From Patescibacteria group bacterium (lineage in GTDB: Bacteria > Patescibacteriota > Minisyncoccia > Phycocordibacterales > GWA1-40-21): a DNA stretch of 15,030 nt. The notes under the pieces are model-generated. The model ran no database searches, was not told the origin of the DNA, and saw nothing but the letters and a program-made list of their open reading frames with translations. The first letter of the stretch is position 1, and each line of letters begins with the position of its first letter. Of the stretch, positions 1 to 7,247 are shown one piece after another. The DNA lies in assembly GCA_018971765.1 (NCBI GenBank), contig JAGXAA010000015.1, positions 1-15,030 on the forward strand, read 5' to 3'. A program made the translations under genes and the position numbers.

Positions 1-2
1 GA

Positions 3-2852
3 TTTTATTACAAGCCCCGCATTGACCGAGAAATTATGGAAAAATACGGCGAAGGGCTTATCGCCATCTCGCCTTCTTTTAGCGGAGAGACAACGCAAGC
101 TTTAAAGAATAAAGACGAAGCGAAAGCCGAAGAAATCGTAAATTGGCATAAAAAAACATATGACGCGGAAAATTATTTTCTTGAAATCACTCATCATCCG
201 GAAATTGAGGGTCATGAAGATTTGATGAAAAAGATTATTCACCTTGGCAAGAAAACCGACACTCCGCTCGTCGCCGCGCATGATGTCTACTATCTGAATC
301 CCGAAGACAAGAAAGCCAGAGACACCCTTCTTTTGGTAAACACCGCCGCTGACTGGAGCGACAAAAACAGTTTGGACGGAGGCAGTGAAGATTTTTCCTT
401 TATCTCCCAAGAAAAAGCCGAAGAATATTTCAGCCACCTTCCCGAAGCGCTTCACAATTCCGTAAAAATAACCGAAGCCTGTAATCTTAAGCTCGATTTG
501 GGCAAGTGGGTATTCCCTGATTACAAAGTCGAAAGCGGCGCGTCTTACGATGACGAACTGAAAAGGCTGGCTTATGAAGGCATAAAATTGCGCGGACTTG
601 AAGAGACTGATGAGATAAAAGATAGAATTGAATATGAATTGAAAATCATAAAAGATAAAGGCTATTCGCCTTATTTCTTGGTGGTGTCCGACCTCTTGAG
701 ACATGCTCGTTCACAAAATATTTTTAGCACGACAAGAGGGTCGGCCGCCGGTTCAATGGTCTCTTATCTGACATTCATCACCACAGTTAATCCAATAGAA
801 TACAAAATTCCTTTTGAAAGATTCTTGAATCCGGAAAGACCGTCTGCGCCTGATATTGATATGGATATTGCCGACAATCGACGCGATGAAATGATTCAGT
901 ATGTTAAAGAAAAATACGGTGAAGACAAGGTCGCCCAAATTGGTACTTTCGGTACCATGATGGCGCGCGGCTCGGTTCGAGATGTGGCGAGAGCGCTAGG
1001 CTTCCCCTACGCGACAGGCGACAGAATCGCCAAACTGATTCCGATGGGCGCGCAGGGATTCCCGATGACCATAGACCGAGCGCTCAAAGAAGTCCCCGAA
1101 CTGAAAAAAATTTACAAAGAAGAACAGGACGCGAAAACGATAATCGATATGGCGAAAAAGATTGAAGGGTGCACCCGCCACATTTCCGTCCATGCCGCGG
1201 GGGTTGTCATTTCTCCCAAACCCCTTATTGAATTTACTCCTCTTCAGTACGATACTAAAGGAGACAATAAAATTATCACTCAATATGATATGTATTCAAT
1301 TGAAGAGGCGGGGCTCCTTAAGTTTGATTTCCTGGGAATAAAAAACCTTTCTATTTTGGCGGATACCGTGTCTCTTGTGAAAAAATTGGAAGGAATTGAG
1401 ATTGACATAGACAATATTCCGATAGACGATAAAAAAACATTCGAAATGCTGGCGCTGGGAGAAACAGCCGGACTTTTTCAGCTCAATGGTCAAGGCATGA
1501 CAAGACACCTGAAAGATATGAAACCGACGACAATTCACGACATCAACGCTATGGTCGCTCTCTATCGTCCTGGACCTATGCAATTTATACCGGATTATAT
1601 TAAGAGAAAACATAATCCGCGATTGATAAAATACTTAGATCCTGCGCTCGAAAAAATACTAAAGCCCACTTATGGAATCTTAGTCTATCAAGACGATCTT
1701 TTGATGATGGCCCGTGATTTGGCCGGTTATACTTGGGGCGAGGTGGATAAGTTCAGAAAAGCCGTGGGCAAGAAAATACCTGCCGAGATGGAAGCGCAGA
1801 AAGAAAAGTTTATCCAAGGCTGCGTTGAACACAGCAAATGGACGCTAAAAAAAGCAACCGAGATATGGAAATGGATTGAACCTTTCGCCGCATATGGGTT
1901 TAATAAAGCTCATTCCGTTTCTTACGGCCGATTTGCTTACCAAACCGCCTATATGAAAGCCAATTTCCCCGCTATCTATATGTCGTCAGTCTTGACGGCG
2001 GACTCCGGCGATGTGGAAAAAATCGGCGAAATTATTGCGGAGTGCAATAGAATGGGAATACCGGTGCTCCCGCCAAGCATCAACGAGAGCTTCTCGGATT
2101 TCACAGTCGTGAAGAACGAAGAAAAAGATAAAATTCGTTTCGGACTTACAACCATCAAGAATTTCGGCGAGGGTATTGCGAAAACAATAATCGAGGAGAG
2201 AGAAAAGAAAGGAAAATTCAAATCCCTGTCGAACTTGCTTCAGAGAATCAAGGATAGAAACTTGAATAAAAAATCCTTAGAGGCGCTTATAAAATCAGGA
2301 GCGTTGGACGGACTTGGAGAGAGAGGCGCGATGCTTGCAAATATTGAAAATCTGCTCTCATACAAAAAAGAAATGGACAAAGCTTCTGAAAATCAGGACT
2401 CGCTTTTCGGCTCTGTCGGCGAGACTGGAAATAATTACGGATTAAGATTGGAAAATGCCGAACCCGCGAGCCAAAGCGCCAAGTTGATATGGGAAAAAGA
2501 GTTGCTCGGGCTATACATTTCAGGACACCCTCTTGATAAATACAGAAATATTCTTGAAAAAAGACAGCAAAATATCATAAAAATTAAAGAAAAAGCCAAA
2601 GACGGCGAGCCAGTCGTAATAGGCGGAATCATTGAAGAAATCAAACCTATCACTACCAAAAAGGGCGATGCGATGATGTTTCTCCGCCTCGCCGATTTGT
2701 ACGGAATGATTGAAGTCGTTGTCTTCCCCAGAGTTTGCGCGGAATTCAGGCAATTCCTCTCCCCAGAAAAATGCGTCGCCATCTCGGGCAAAATTTCAGA
2801 AAGAAACGGAGAAATAAGCGTGTTGGCTGACAAGATAATGGAGCTGAAATAA
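3..2852 (+). CDS. dnaE: DNA polymerase III alpha subunit, 5'-truncated by window edge
   Basis: This is the catalytic subunit of the replicative DNA polymerase, which extends primers at the fork. The reading frame is open from base 3, where FYYKPRID continues a typical DnaE PHP domain, so the true start lies upstream; about 949 residues are visible. The PHP remainder includes an AAHDVYYL segment. The palm carries PDIDMDIAD with catalytic aspartates at codons 858-860 and 864-866. RPGPMQFIPDYIKRK supplies the third expected aspartate at 1593-1595. A helix-hairpin-helix region (about 2221-2360) and a C-terminal OB fold (about 2600-2840) follow, and the protein ends directly after the OB fold. There is no obvious long tau-binding tail as in E. 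coli DnaE; this is inferred from length and from the sequence stopping there. The gene converges on a small membrane-protein gene. Identification is secure; only the missing N-terminus is unseen. Confidence 0.97.
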   Translation, partial: FYYKPRIDREIMEKYGEGLIAISPSFSGETTQALKNKDEAKAEEIVNWHKKTYDAENYFLEITHHPEIEGHEDLMKKIIHLGKKTDTPLVAAHDVYYLNPEDKKARDTLLLVNTAADWSDKNSLDGGSEDFSFISQEKAEEYFSHLPEALHNSVKITEACNLKLDLGKWVFPDYKVESGASYDDELKRLAYEGIKLRGLEETDEIKDRIEYELKIIKDKGYSPYFLVVSDLLRHARSQNIFSTTRGSAAGSMVSYLTFITTVNPIEYKIPFERFLNPERPSAPDIDMDIADNRRDEMIQYVKEKYGEDKVAQIGTFGTMMARGSVRDVARALGFPYATGDRIAKLIPMGAQGFPMTIDRALKEVPELKKIYKEEQDAKTIIDMAKKIEGCTRHISVHAAGVVISPKPLIEFTPLQYDTKGDNKIITQYDMYSIEEAGLLKFDFLGIKNLSILADTVSLVKKLEGIEIDIDNIPIDDKKTFEMLALGETAGLFQLNGQGMTRHLKDMKPTTIHDINAMVALYRPGPMQFIPDYIKRKHNPRLIKYLDPALEKILKPTYGILVYQDDLLMMARDLAGYTWGEVDKFRKAVGKKIPAEMEAQKEKFIQGCVEHSKWTLKKATEIWKWIEPFAAYGFNKAHSVSYGRFAYQTAYMKANFPAIYMSSVLTADSGDVEKIGEIIAECNRMGIPVLPPSINESFSDFTVVKNEEKDKIRFGLTTIKNFGEGIAKTIIEEREKKGKFKSLSNLLQRIKDRNLNKKSLEALIKSGALDGLGERGAMLANIENLLSYKKEMDKASENQDSLFGSVGETGNNYGLRLENAEPASQSAKLIWEKELLGLYISGHPLDKYRNILEKRQQNIIKIKEKAKDGEPVVIGGIIEEIKPITTKKGDAMMFLRLADLYGMIEVVVFPRVCAEFRQFLSPEKCVAISGKISERNGEISVLADKIMELK

Positions 2853-3188
2853 AAAAATGGAAAAAATTTTTCTCTGCCAAATCATAAAGTAACAAAAAAT
2901 GGCGATTAGCGCGATTGCGATAAATCCGATAAGACGGCATAAATGGATTATGAAAATATGCAAAAACCTAAACGGCCATAGAAATACGATGTAAAAATAA
3001 AATATAGAGCTTACATTTTCATACATAAAGCGCGTGTTTATTAATTTAAAATCAACATCTGCCCAAAACAACCAATGAAATCTGCCCATTGACACAGTCA
3101 AGATATGGAGCGCAAAGAAAGCGCAACCAATCCCGATATACAAACAATATAAAGCAAAACACTTCAACAGCAATATCAATATCAGCAT
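2796..3188 (-). CDS. Small hydrophobic membrane protein, unknown function
   Basis: The 130-residue product is very hydrophobic, with likely membrane segments at about residues 1-32, 62-82 and 84-104, rich in Phe, Ile and Leu and ending with a short tail. I recognise no family. The case for a real gene rests on its start: GGGAGG (3195-3200 on this strand) lies 6 nt before the ATG, and a plausible promoter (TTGACT, 16-bp spacer, TAGTAT) lies further upstream. Its last 57 bases overlap the end of dnaE tail to tail, which is unusual and means the C-terminal 18 residues may not be under selection. It could instead be a chance AT-rich open frame, since T-rich minus-strand DNA readily encodes Phe, Ile and Leu. 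The IS element sits immediately upstream of its promoter. Confidence 0.55.
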   Translation of the reverse strand: MLILILLLKCFALYCLYIGIGCAFFALHILTVSMGRFHWLFWADVDFKLINTRFMYENVSSIFYFYIVFLWPFRFLHIFIIHLCRLIGFIAIALIAIFCYFMIWQRKIFSIFLFQLHYLVSQHAYFSVSF

Positions 3189-3194
3189 CGCAAT

Positions 3195-3200
3195 CCTCCC
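3195..3200 (-). promoter_or_regulatory. Strong Shine-Dalgarno site of the small membrane-protein gene
   Basis: GGGAGG on the minus strand with a 6-nt spacer to the ATG at 3188. It is the main argument that the downstream frame is translated. Confidence 0.6.
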
Positions 3201-3263
3201 ATATTAAAATTCTAAAAACTTATCAGACAGCCAAATACTGTCCGGAACCTTTTATCTGCAAAA

Positions 3264-3291
3264 ATACTAACATTTCAGGACAATAAGTCAA
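3264..3291 (-). promoter_or_regulatory. Predicted sigma-70-type promoter for the membrane-protein gene
   Basis: On the minus strand, TTGACT (3286-3291) and TAGTAT (3264-3269) are separated by 16 bp. Transcription would begin near 3257 and give a leader of about 70 nt. The -35 box is only 9 bp from the left end of the IS element, so the insertion left the promoter intact. Confidence 0.45.
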
Positions 3292-3300
3292 TTATTTATG

Positions 3301-3317
3301 CCGTGAATCCATAAATT
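3301..3317 (+). repeat. Left terminal inverted repeat of the IS982-family element
   Basis: This 17-bp sequence matches the reverse complement of 3998-4014 without a mismatch. Identity ends at the next inner base (3318). Confidence 0.88.
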
Positions 3318-3889
3318 CATTTCCCCCGCGACAGAGCCATTATTTGGTAACCAAGAAGCACTCGGACATAATGGAGAAGGTATCCGTTTATTGATCGAGC
3401 GAAAGAAGTCACCAGATGCAGGTGTTCTTTTAAATAATCGAAAACAGATTCAATTTTTGAACGAATGTCGAGAAGATCAATTTGCCACGGAGCAGCAATC
3501 TTCTTTTTCTGTTTCGGATGGGGCGGAGCGATGATCGCGGTGCCGTACCGTCTCCACATTCTCTCCCTCATCACCCTGGCGCCGTAAAGAGTGTCTCCTA
3601 CGGCAAGACGGCAATGTTTGTTGAGGAGAAGGTGTTCCATCTGAGCGTCATAGACGGAAGCCGGGGTGAGAGCGATTCCGGAAAGAGCGCCCTTCAAATT
3701 AATACTCGCGCGCAGTTTGAAACCATAATGCCAACCCTGCCAGTTCTTGCCGAATTCGGCTATATTTTTAGCCACTTTGTGAGAATCAGCCCGGTGTAGT
3801 TTGCAAACGGGCAGCATTGTTGAATCCATAATGCGAACTGGCGCTTCCGCATCAAGCGCATCTTTCAAAAGTTCAAAACAAAACGGCAA
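3317..3889 (-). pseudogene. IS982-family transposase, N-terminally truncated, catalytic core intact
   Basis: This encodes a DDE transposase that would cut and insert the surrounding element. The visible 190 residues begin at a TTG; the frame stays open for 11 more codons upstream to a stop near 3923-3925. The expected catalytic triad is present: Asp22 in IMDST, Asp99 in VGDTLYG and Glu147 in KIESVFDYLKE, with D-E spacing close to the family norm. The GWHYGFKL segment (about 52-59) and the C-terminal SFARSINGYLLHY region also fit IS982. About 90-100 N-terminal residues normally found in the family are absent, and the 75 nt remaining before the inverted repeat cannot encode them. It is therefore called a pseudogene, though a minimal functional variant cannot be excluded. 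Confidence 0.8.
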
Positions 3890-3947
3890 CGCTCTGTGGC
3901 ATAATGTAAAAAGAGCATGGTTTTATTGGTTAGTTTGATATCTACCA

Positions 3948-3953
3948 ATTATA
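3948..3953 (-). promoter_or_regulatory. Possible -10 box of the IS transposase
   Basis: GGTATAATT on the minus strand gives a consensus TATAAT about 60 bp before the TTG start, but no good -35 box is found at 16-18 bp upstream. Confidence 0.3.
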
Positions 3954-3997
3954 CCGCGCTCTTTTTGCGTATTATCCCTATATTGAGCCGTTAAATT

Positions 3998-4014
3998 AAT
4001 TTATGGATTCACGG
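3998..4014 (-). repeat. Right terminal inverted repeat of the IS982-family element
   Basis: Perfect inverted partner of 3301-3317. It lies 16 bp beyond the smc stop codon. Confidence 0.88.
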
Positions 4015-4030
4015 TTTTATCAATTCTCAA

Positions 4031-6340
4031 TCATTTAGCCACCTTGACCGCTTCTTCAAATTTGATGGAGAGGAGTCGTGAGATGCCATCCGAGCCCATT
4101 GTCACCCCGTAAATAATGCCGGCGCGGGACATTGTTTCTCTGTTGTGGGTAATCAGAATAAGCTGGGAATATTTGGAAAGATTTTCTATCATATCGCCGT
4201 ATTTTTTGGAATTGGCTTCGTCAAGCGCTGCGTCCGTTTCGTCAAGAATTATGAACGGCGGAGGATTGACTTGAGAGACGGCGAAAAGAAGAGCGATGGA
4301 AGTAAGCGCTCGCTCGCCTCCCGAGAGCATCGTTAGTCCTTTTATTTTCTTTCTCGGCAGACTGACATCAATATCAACTCCCTCTTCCCCTTCTTCTTCC
4401 ATTTCATCGGACAAGTCGCCTGTCTCGCTCAATGAACCGCTTAGCAAGCCAGACACATCAGCGTCTGAATTCTTTTTCCTTTTCTTCTCCCGTATCACCG
4501 ACAAAGAAGCGTTCCCACCGGCGCCAAACATTAACGAGAAAAATTCTTGAAACTGCGTATTTATTTTATGAACTCCTTCTTTGAATTCATTGGTTATGAA
4601 TCCTTCCAGCTCTTTGATTATATCTTTTAAGGAAACAGCCGACCTGTCCAAATCTTCCAGCTCTCTGGCAAGAAAAGTGTCTCTTTCACTGGCTTCCCTA
4701 TATTCTTTGATGACATCATCGCCCGAGCCGGCTCCCGCGTCCTCAAGCCGTATTTTTATTTTTTCAATCGCCCGCCTTCTCTCGTCTTGGACTGTTCCGT
4801 CCTCTCTTAAAATATCTTCAATGGAAATTTCCGCGCTGTTTTCGTCCAAAATTTTACCGGTATCATAATGCAGAGCCGCCACTCCCGCCAAAACTCCCGC
4901 TTCTCTAAGTTCCATTTTGAAACTTTCTTCGGAATGTTTCAATTTGTCTTCGCGGTATTCCAGCTCTCTTAATTTTCCACCCACTTCATTTTGCTCCGCC
5001 ATAATTTTAAACATCGCTTTCTCCGCGTCTCGGCTTGAATCTTTTTCTTTATCAATTTCTTCTCTAAGCTTTGAATATTCTTTCAGAATTTTCTTTTCCG
5101 TCTCTTCGGCTTGCTTCAACATTTCTTCTATTTTTACTCTCTCCTCTTTCAAAATTTGAAGTTCCTTCTCTGTCTCTGCGCTCTCATTTGAACTGTCGGC
5201 GCTCTTGTGTCTAGAAACAAAACTCGATAGCGCGTCTTTTATTGACCTTAAAATGTTTTTGAGCTCTGAAACATCATCCTTTTGTAAAGCCGTTTCAATT
5301 TCGCCGTCAATACTCAAGACAACGCCCTCAATCTCTCGGAGTTCAACTTTCTTATCTTGCGCCTGCTTCAACGCTTCATTTTTCCTTCTCAAAATTTTCT
5401 CCAGTGAATTCATTTCACCCTCAATTCTTCCAATGTCTCTCGTCAAGCTGTCTTTCTGGAATCGCGCGCCTTTCAGCTTTCCTTCAATATTTATCAGCTC
5501 CTCGCTTTTCACATCCTTAGCCGAAGACCCCGCCAAAATTTTCTTCACTCGCGCAAGTTCTTCTTCCAACTCGCCCCGTCTTTTTTCCGGAATTACCTTT
5601 TCTTCTTCTAGCCGTCTTCTCTCCGTTTTTAGACACAACTCTTCTCTTCTGAAATAATTTTTGTACATCTCTTTGAGTCGCTCTCTCATTTCATTCGCCT
5701 GTTCAAGCTTTTCAACCTGCTTCTTCAAAAATTTCAAATGTGGAGCAATCTCCCTCCGCAAAGATTTCACCGATTCAATATTTTCTTCAGTCTTTTCAAG
5801 CTTCCTTTGACTCTCCCGCTTTTTGTATTGATAAATTTTAAGCCCTAGCGCGTCTTCAATCATTTCTCGGCGATCTTTAATGTTCGCGTTCAAAATTTTG
5901 TCGGCTTCGCCTTGGGAGATGATGTGATGACCGGACGAGCCGATGCGCGCCGAAGCGAGAAGTTCTATTATGTCTTTGAGCCGAACTTGGCTGCCGTTTA
6001 TGAAATACTCGCTGGAAGAATCCCTGTGCACGACCCTTTCGATGGACACTTCGTCAAAGTCAATATTGAAAATTCTCCTTGAATTGTCAAAAACAACTTT
6101 CGCCGACGCTCTGTTTGAGCGCGCGACGTCGCGCGAACCATTGAATATTAGATCTTCCGCTCTCTTTCCGCGAAGCGATTTTATAGACTGCTCTCCTAAG
6201 ACAAATCTGAACGCTTCGGCGACATTTGATTTTCCCGAACCGTTCGGACCGACAATTCCGGAAATCGGCGCGGAAAAATCCAGCGCCGTTTTTTTCGCGA
6301 ATGACTTAAAACCTGAAAGTTCCAAACTTTTTAAATGCAT
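4031..6340 (-). CDS. smc: SMC-type chromosome segregation ATPase, short and apparently hinge-less
   Basis: This is the ATPase of the bacterial condensin, which organises and segregates the chromosome. The N-terminal head has GFKSFA, Walker A GPNGSGKS (31-38) and a Q-loop (Gln51). Coiled coil runs from about 170 to 335 and about 390 to 475. The C-terminal head has signature LSGGE (672-676), Walker B FIILDE (696-701), D-loop ALDEAN and H-loop His732. At 769 residues it is far shorter than the usual 1150-1200. Where the roughly 180-residue hinge should be there is only a tip of about 50-60 residues (340-390), without Gly-rich hinge motifs or a Rad50-like CxxC hook. A Lys-rich then acidic insert (618-655) precedes the signature. 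The ATG at the canonical MHLKSLEL start has no SD. The stop is TGA, 16 bp before the IS. ATPase identity is certain; the condensin role is inferred. Confidence 0.93.
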   Translation of the reverse strand: MHLKSLELSGFKSFAKKTALDFSAPISGIVGPNGSGKSNVAEAFRFVLGEQSIKSLRGKRAEDLIFNGSRDVARSNRASAKVVFDNSRRIFNIDFDEVSIERVVHRDSSSEYFINGSQVRLKDIIELLASARIGSSGHHIISQGEADKILNANIKDRREMIEDALGLKIYQYKKRESQRKLEKTEENIESVKSLRREIAPHLKFLKKQVEKLEQANEMRERLKEMYKNYFRREELCLKTERRRLEEEKVIPEKRRGELEEELARVKKILAGSSAKDVKSEELINIEGKLKGARFQKDSLTRDIGRIEGEMNSLEKILRRKNEALKQAQDKKVELREIEGVVLSIDGEIETALQKDDVSELKNILRSIKDALSSFVSRHKSADSSNESAETEKELQILKEERVKIEEMLKQAEETEKKILKEYSKLREEIDKEKDSSRDAEKAMFKIMAEQNEVGGKLRELEYREDKLKHSEESFKMELREAGVLAGVAALHYDTGKILDENSAEISIEDILREDGTVQDERRRAIEKIKIRLEDAGAGSGDDVIKEYREASERDTFLARELEDLDRSAVSLKDIIKELEGFITNEFKEGVHKINTQFQEFFSLMFGAGGNASLSVIREKKRKKNSDADVSGLLSGSLSETGDLSDEMEEEGEEGVDIDVSLPRKKIKGLTMLSGGERALTSIALLFAVSQVNPPPFIILDETDAALDEANSKKYGDMIENLSKYSQLILITHNRETMSRAGIIYGVTMGSDGISRLLSIKFEEAVKVAK

Positions 6341-6608
6341 ATCATTGTTTTTATGTAAGTTGTTATAAATTTATCATTTTTCAGTCGTCTAAACAAATTC
6401 AATCGATTGATGAGATTTCCACAGTTGCCCGTTGCTGAAAATTATATTTTTGATACTATAAAATAAGAATTAAATATAGCTCTTTTCATCAAAAAAAATA
6501 TCGGTTTGGTATTTTTAATTGTCTCTTTTTAAGAAAAAGAAAGGCGGTAGCGGGAAAAAATGGATATCTAATCTTTTTTATTTTTAACTTTTAAGTGGAG
6601 ATATGTAA
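6341..6608. other. Divergent intergenic region between smc and the 118-residue orphan gene
   Basis: This 268-bp AT-rich spacer must hold promoters for both directions. It contains a perfect 12-bp palindrome TCAATCGATTGA (6399-6410), a possible operator, and an AT-rich stretch with TTGATACTATAAAAT near 6450-6465 that may serve the plus-strand genes. No box pair meets consensus convincingly, and no RNA gene is recognised. Confidence 0.4.
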
Positions 6609-6965
6609 ATGATTGAATTAAGGGGATTAGAAAATAAAGGGGTAAGACTGGAGAGTTGTTCGGAGATAAAAGATACTGTCAATCTTCTTGGGTATGCAAA
6701 CTATTTTGCGCCCGAAAGACTAGAGAAAGTTTTTTGTAAGGAAATTGATTTGCAAATTCCTTACAAAATTGACGATGAGCAAGGAATTATGATAGTAATG
6801 GTTAGAAAATGCCGCAAAATAATTAAGGGGTTATATGGACACCTTCTTGCTATTTTTGCCTTGGTAAGGCAATTCCAAAACGGGACACTTTATTGCAGAT
6901 ACTGCAAAAAAGTTGTTCCGGAGCAATGTCAAATTGTGGCATTGTTGAATTTTCTATCAAAATAA
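6609..6965 (+). CDS. Hypothetical 118-residue protein with Cys pair
   Basis: No family is recognised. The product is a small, mixed-charge, probably soluble protein. Near its end, CRYCKKVVPEQC has three cysteines in a pattern that could hold a metal ion (C95, C98, C106); further cysteines lie at about 17, 43 and 68. An IKGLYGHLLAIFALV stretch (about 72-86) is hydrophobic but short for a membrane segment. The start is well supported: GGAG (6597-6600) lies 8 nt before the ATG. It is followed after 22 nt by another small Cys-containing gene with its own SD, and both appear to end at the terminator at 7214. They probably form a two-gene operon, divergent from smc. Confidence 0.65.
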   Translation: MIELRGLENKGVRLESCSEIKDTVNLLGYANYFAPERLEKVFCKEIDLQIPYKIDDEQGIMIVMVRKCRKIIKGLYGHLLAIFALVRQFQNGTLYCRYCKKVVPEQCQIVALLNFLSK

Positions 6966-6976
6966 TTTTTTAGAAA

Positions 6977-6982
6977 AAGGAG
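6977..6982 (+). promoter_or_regulatory. Shine-Dalgarno site that sets a TTG start
   Basis: AAGGAG with a 5-nt spacer points to TTG at 6988 as the start. There is no ATG in the early part of the frame. Confidence 0.6.
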
Positions 6983-6987
6983 CGATA

Positions 6988-7182
6988 TTGGATACCAATA
7001 AAAAGGTTGTAAATTATTGCCCTAATTGTTGTAATGATAGACTAAATGAAAGACCGAAAAAAACTAGCGCTGATGTAATCATAGTCGCTAGGGAGTGTAA
7101 AGATCATCAGCAGAAATTTTTTGAGACTGGCACCGGAATAATGGTGCCGAAAAAATTTCTTCCGATGTTTAAAATTATCTAA
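6988..7182 (+). CDS. Hypothetical 64-residue Cys-rich protein, TTG start
   Basis: No family is recognised. YCPNCCNDRL near the N-terminus (Cys at about 11, 14 and 15) followed by ECKDHQQKF (Cys and His at about 37-40) gives four or five potential zinc ligands within 30 residues, suggesting a small metal-stabilised fold. The remaining sequence is basic and ends in a hydrophobic FLPMFKII. Translation from TTG is supported by AAGGAG 5 nt upstream. The gene is 22 nt behind the 118-residue gene and 31 nt before a strong terminator. Both proteins of this pair carry CxxC motifs, so they may act together; that is inference. Confidence 0.6.
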   Translation: MDTNKKVVNYCPNCCNDRLNERPKKTSADVIIVARECKDHQQKFFETGTGIMVPKKFLPMFKII

Positions 7183-7213
7183 CTGACCGTTTTTAAAAAA
7201 TTTCATATTAACT

Positions 7214-7247
7214 AAGCCTTTGTTCGGAGGAACAAAGGCTTTTATTT
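7214..7247 (+). terminator. Rho-independent terminator of the small-gene operon
   Basis: AAGCCTTTGTT (7214-7224) pairs perfectly over 11 bp with AACAAAGGCTT (7231-7241) around a CGGAGG loop, followed by TTATTT. It overlaps the trmD stop region and separates the two converging genes; the reverse orientation has a weaker U-tract. Confidence 0.85.

Larger units (their letters stand above)
3301..4014 (-). mobile_element. IS982-family insertion sequence, short (714 bp) internally deleted copy
   Basis: The element is bounded by perfect 17-bp inverted repeats: CCGTGAATCCATAAATT at 3301-3317 and its exact reverse complement at 3998-4014. The single frame inside encodes the DDE catalytic part of an IS982-family transposase, and its stop codon overlaps the left repeat. 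Family members are usually about 1 kb with a transposase of roughly 290 residues, so about 270 bp are missing, corresponding to the N-terminal region. A TTTAT sequence flanks both sides (3295-3299 and 4016-4020), but it is too short and AT-rich to be accepted as a target duplication. The insertion sits in the gap between smc and the membrane-protein gene. Confidence 0.85.

Noticed and set aside
102..704. 200-codon open frame antisense to dnaE
   Set aside because: It mirrors a certain coding region and its Phe-rich product matches no family; the dnaE frame explains it.
3295..4020. TTTAT on both sides of the IS element as a target-site duplication
   Set aside because: Five AT-only bases in AT-rich flanks, and using them adds non-complementary terminal bases to the element; not strong enough to claim.
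4031..4033. UGA recoding, as in some Patescibacteria lineages
   Set aside because: smc ends at TGA at the expected place, the zinc-ribbon gene also ends in TGA, and no in-frame TGA interrupts conserved proteins.
4296..5657. Several Ser- and Phe-rich plus-strand open frames within smc
   Set aside because: They are complements of the Glu/Lys-rich coiled-coil codons of smc, which yield Ser and Phe runs on the other strand.
6399..6410. 12-bp palindrome TCAATCGATTGA as a regulator binding site
   Set aside because: It is a single copy in AT-rich DNA with no known matching regulator, so it is noted within the intergenic entry only.
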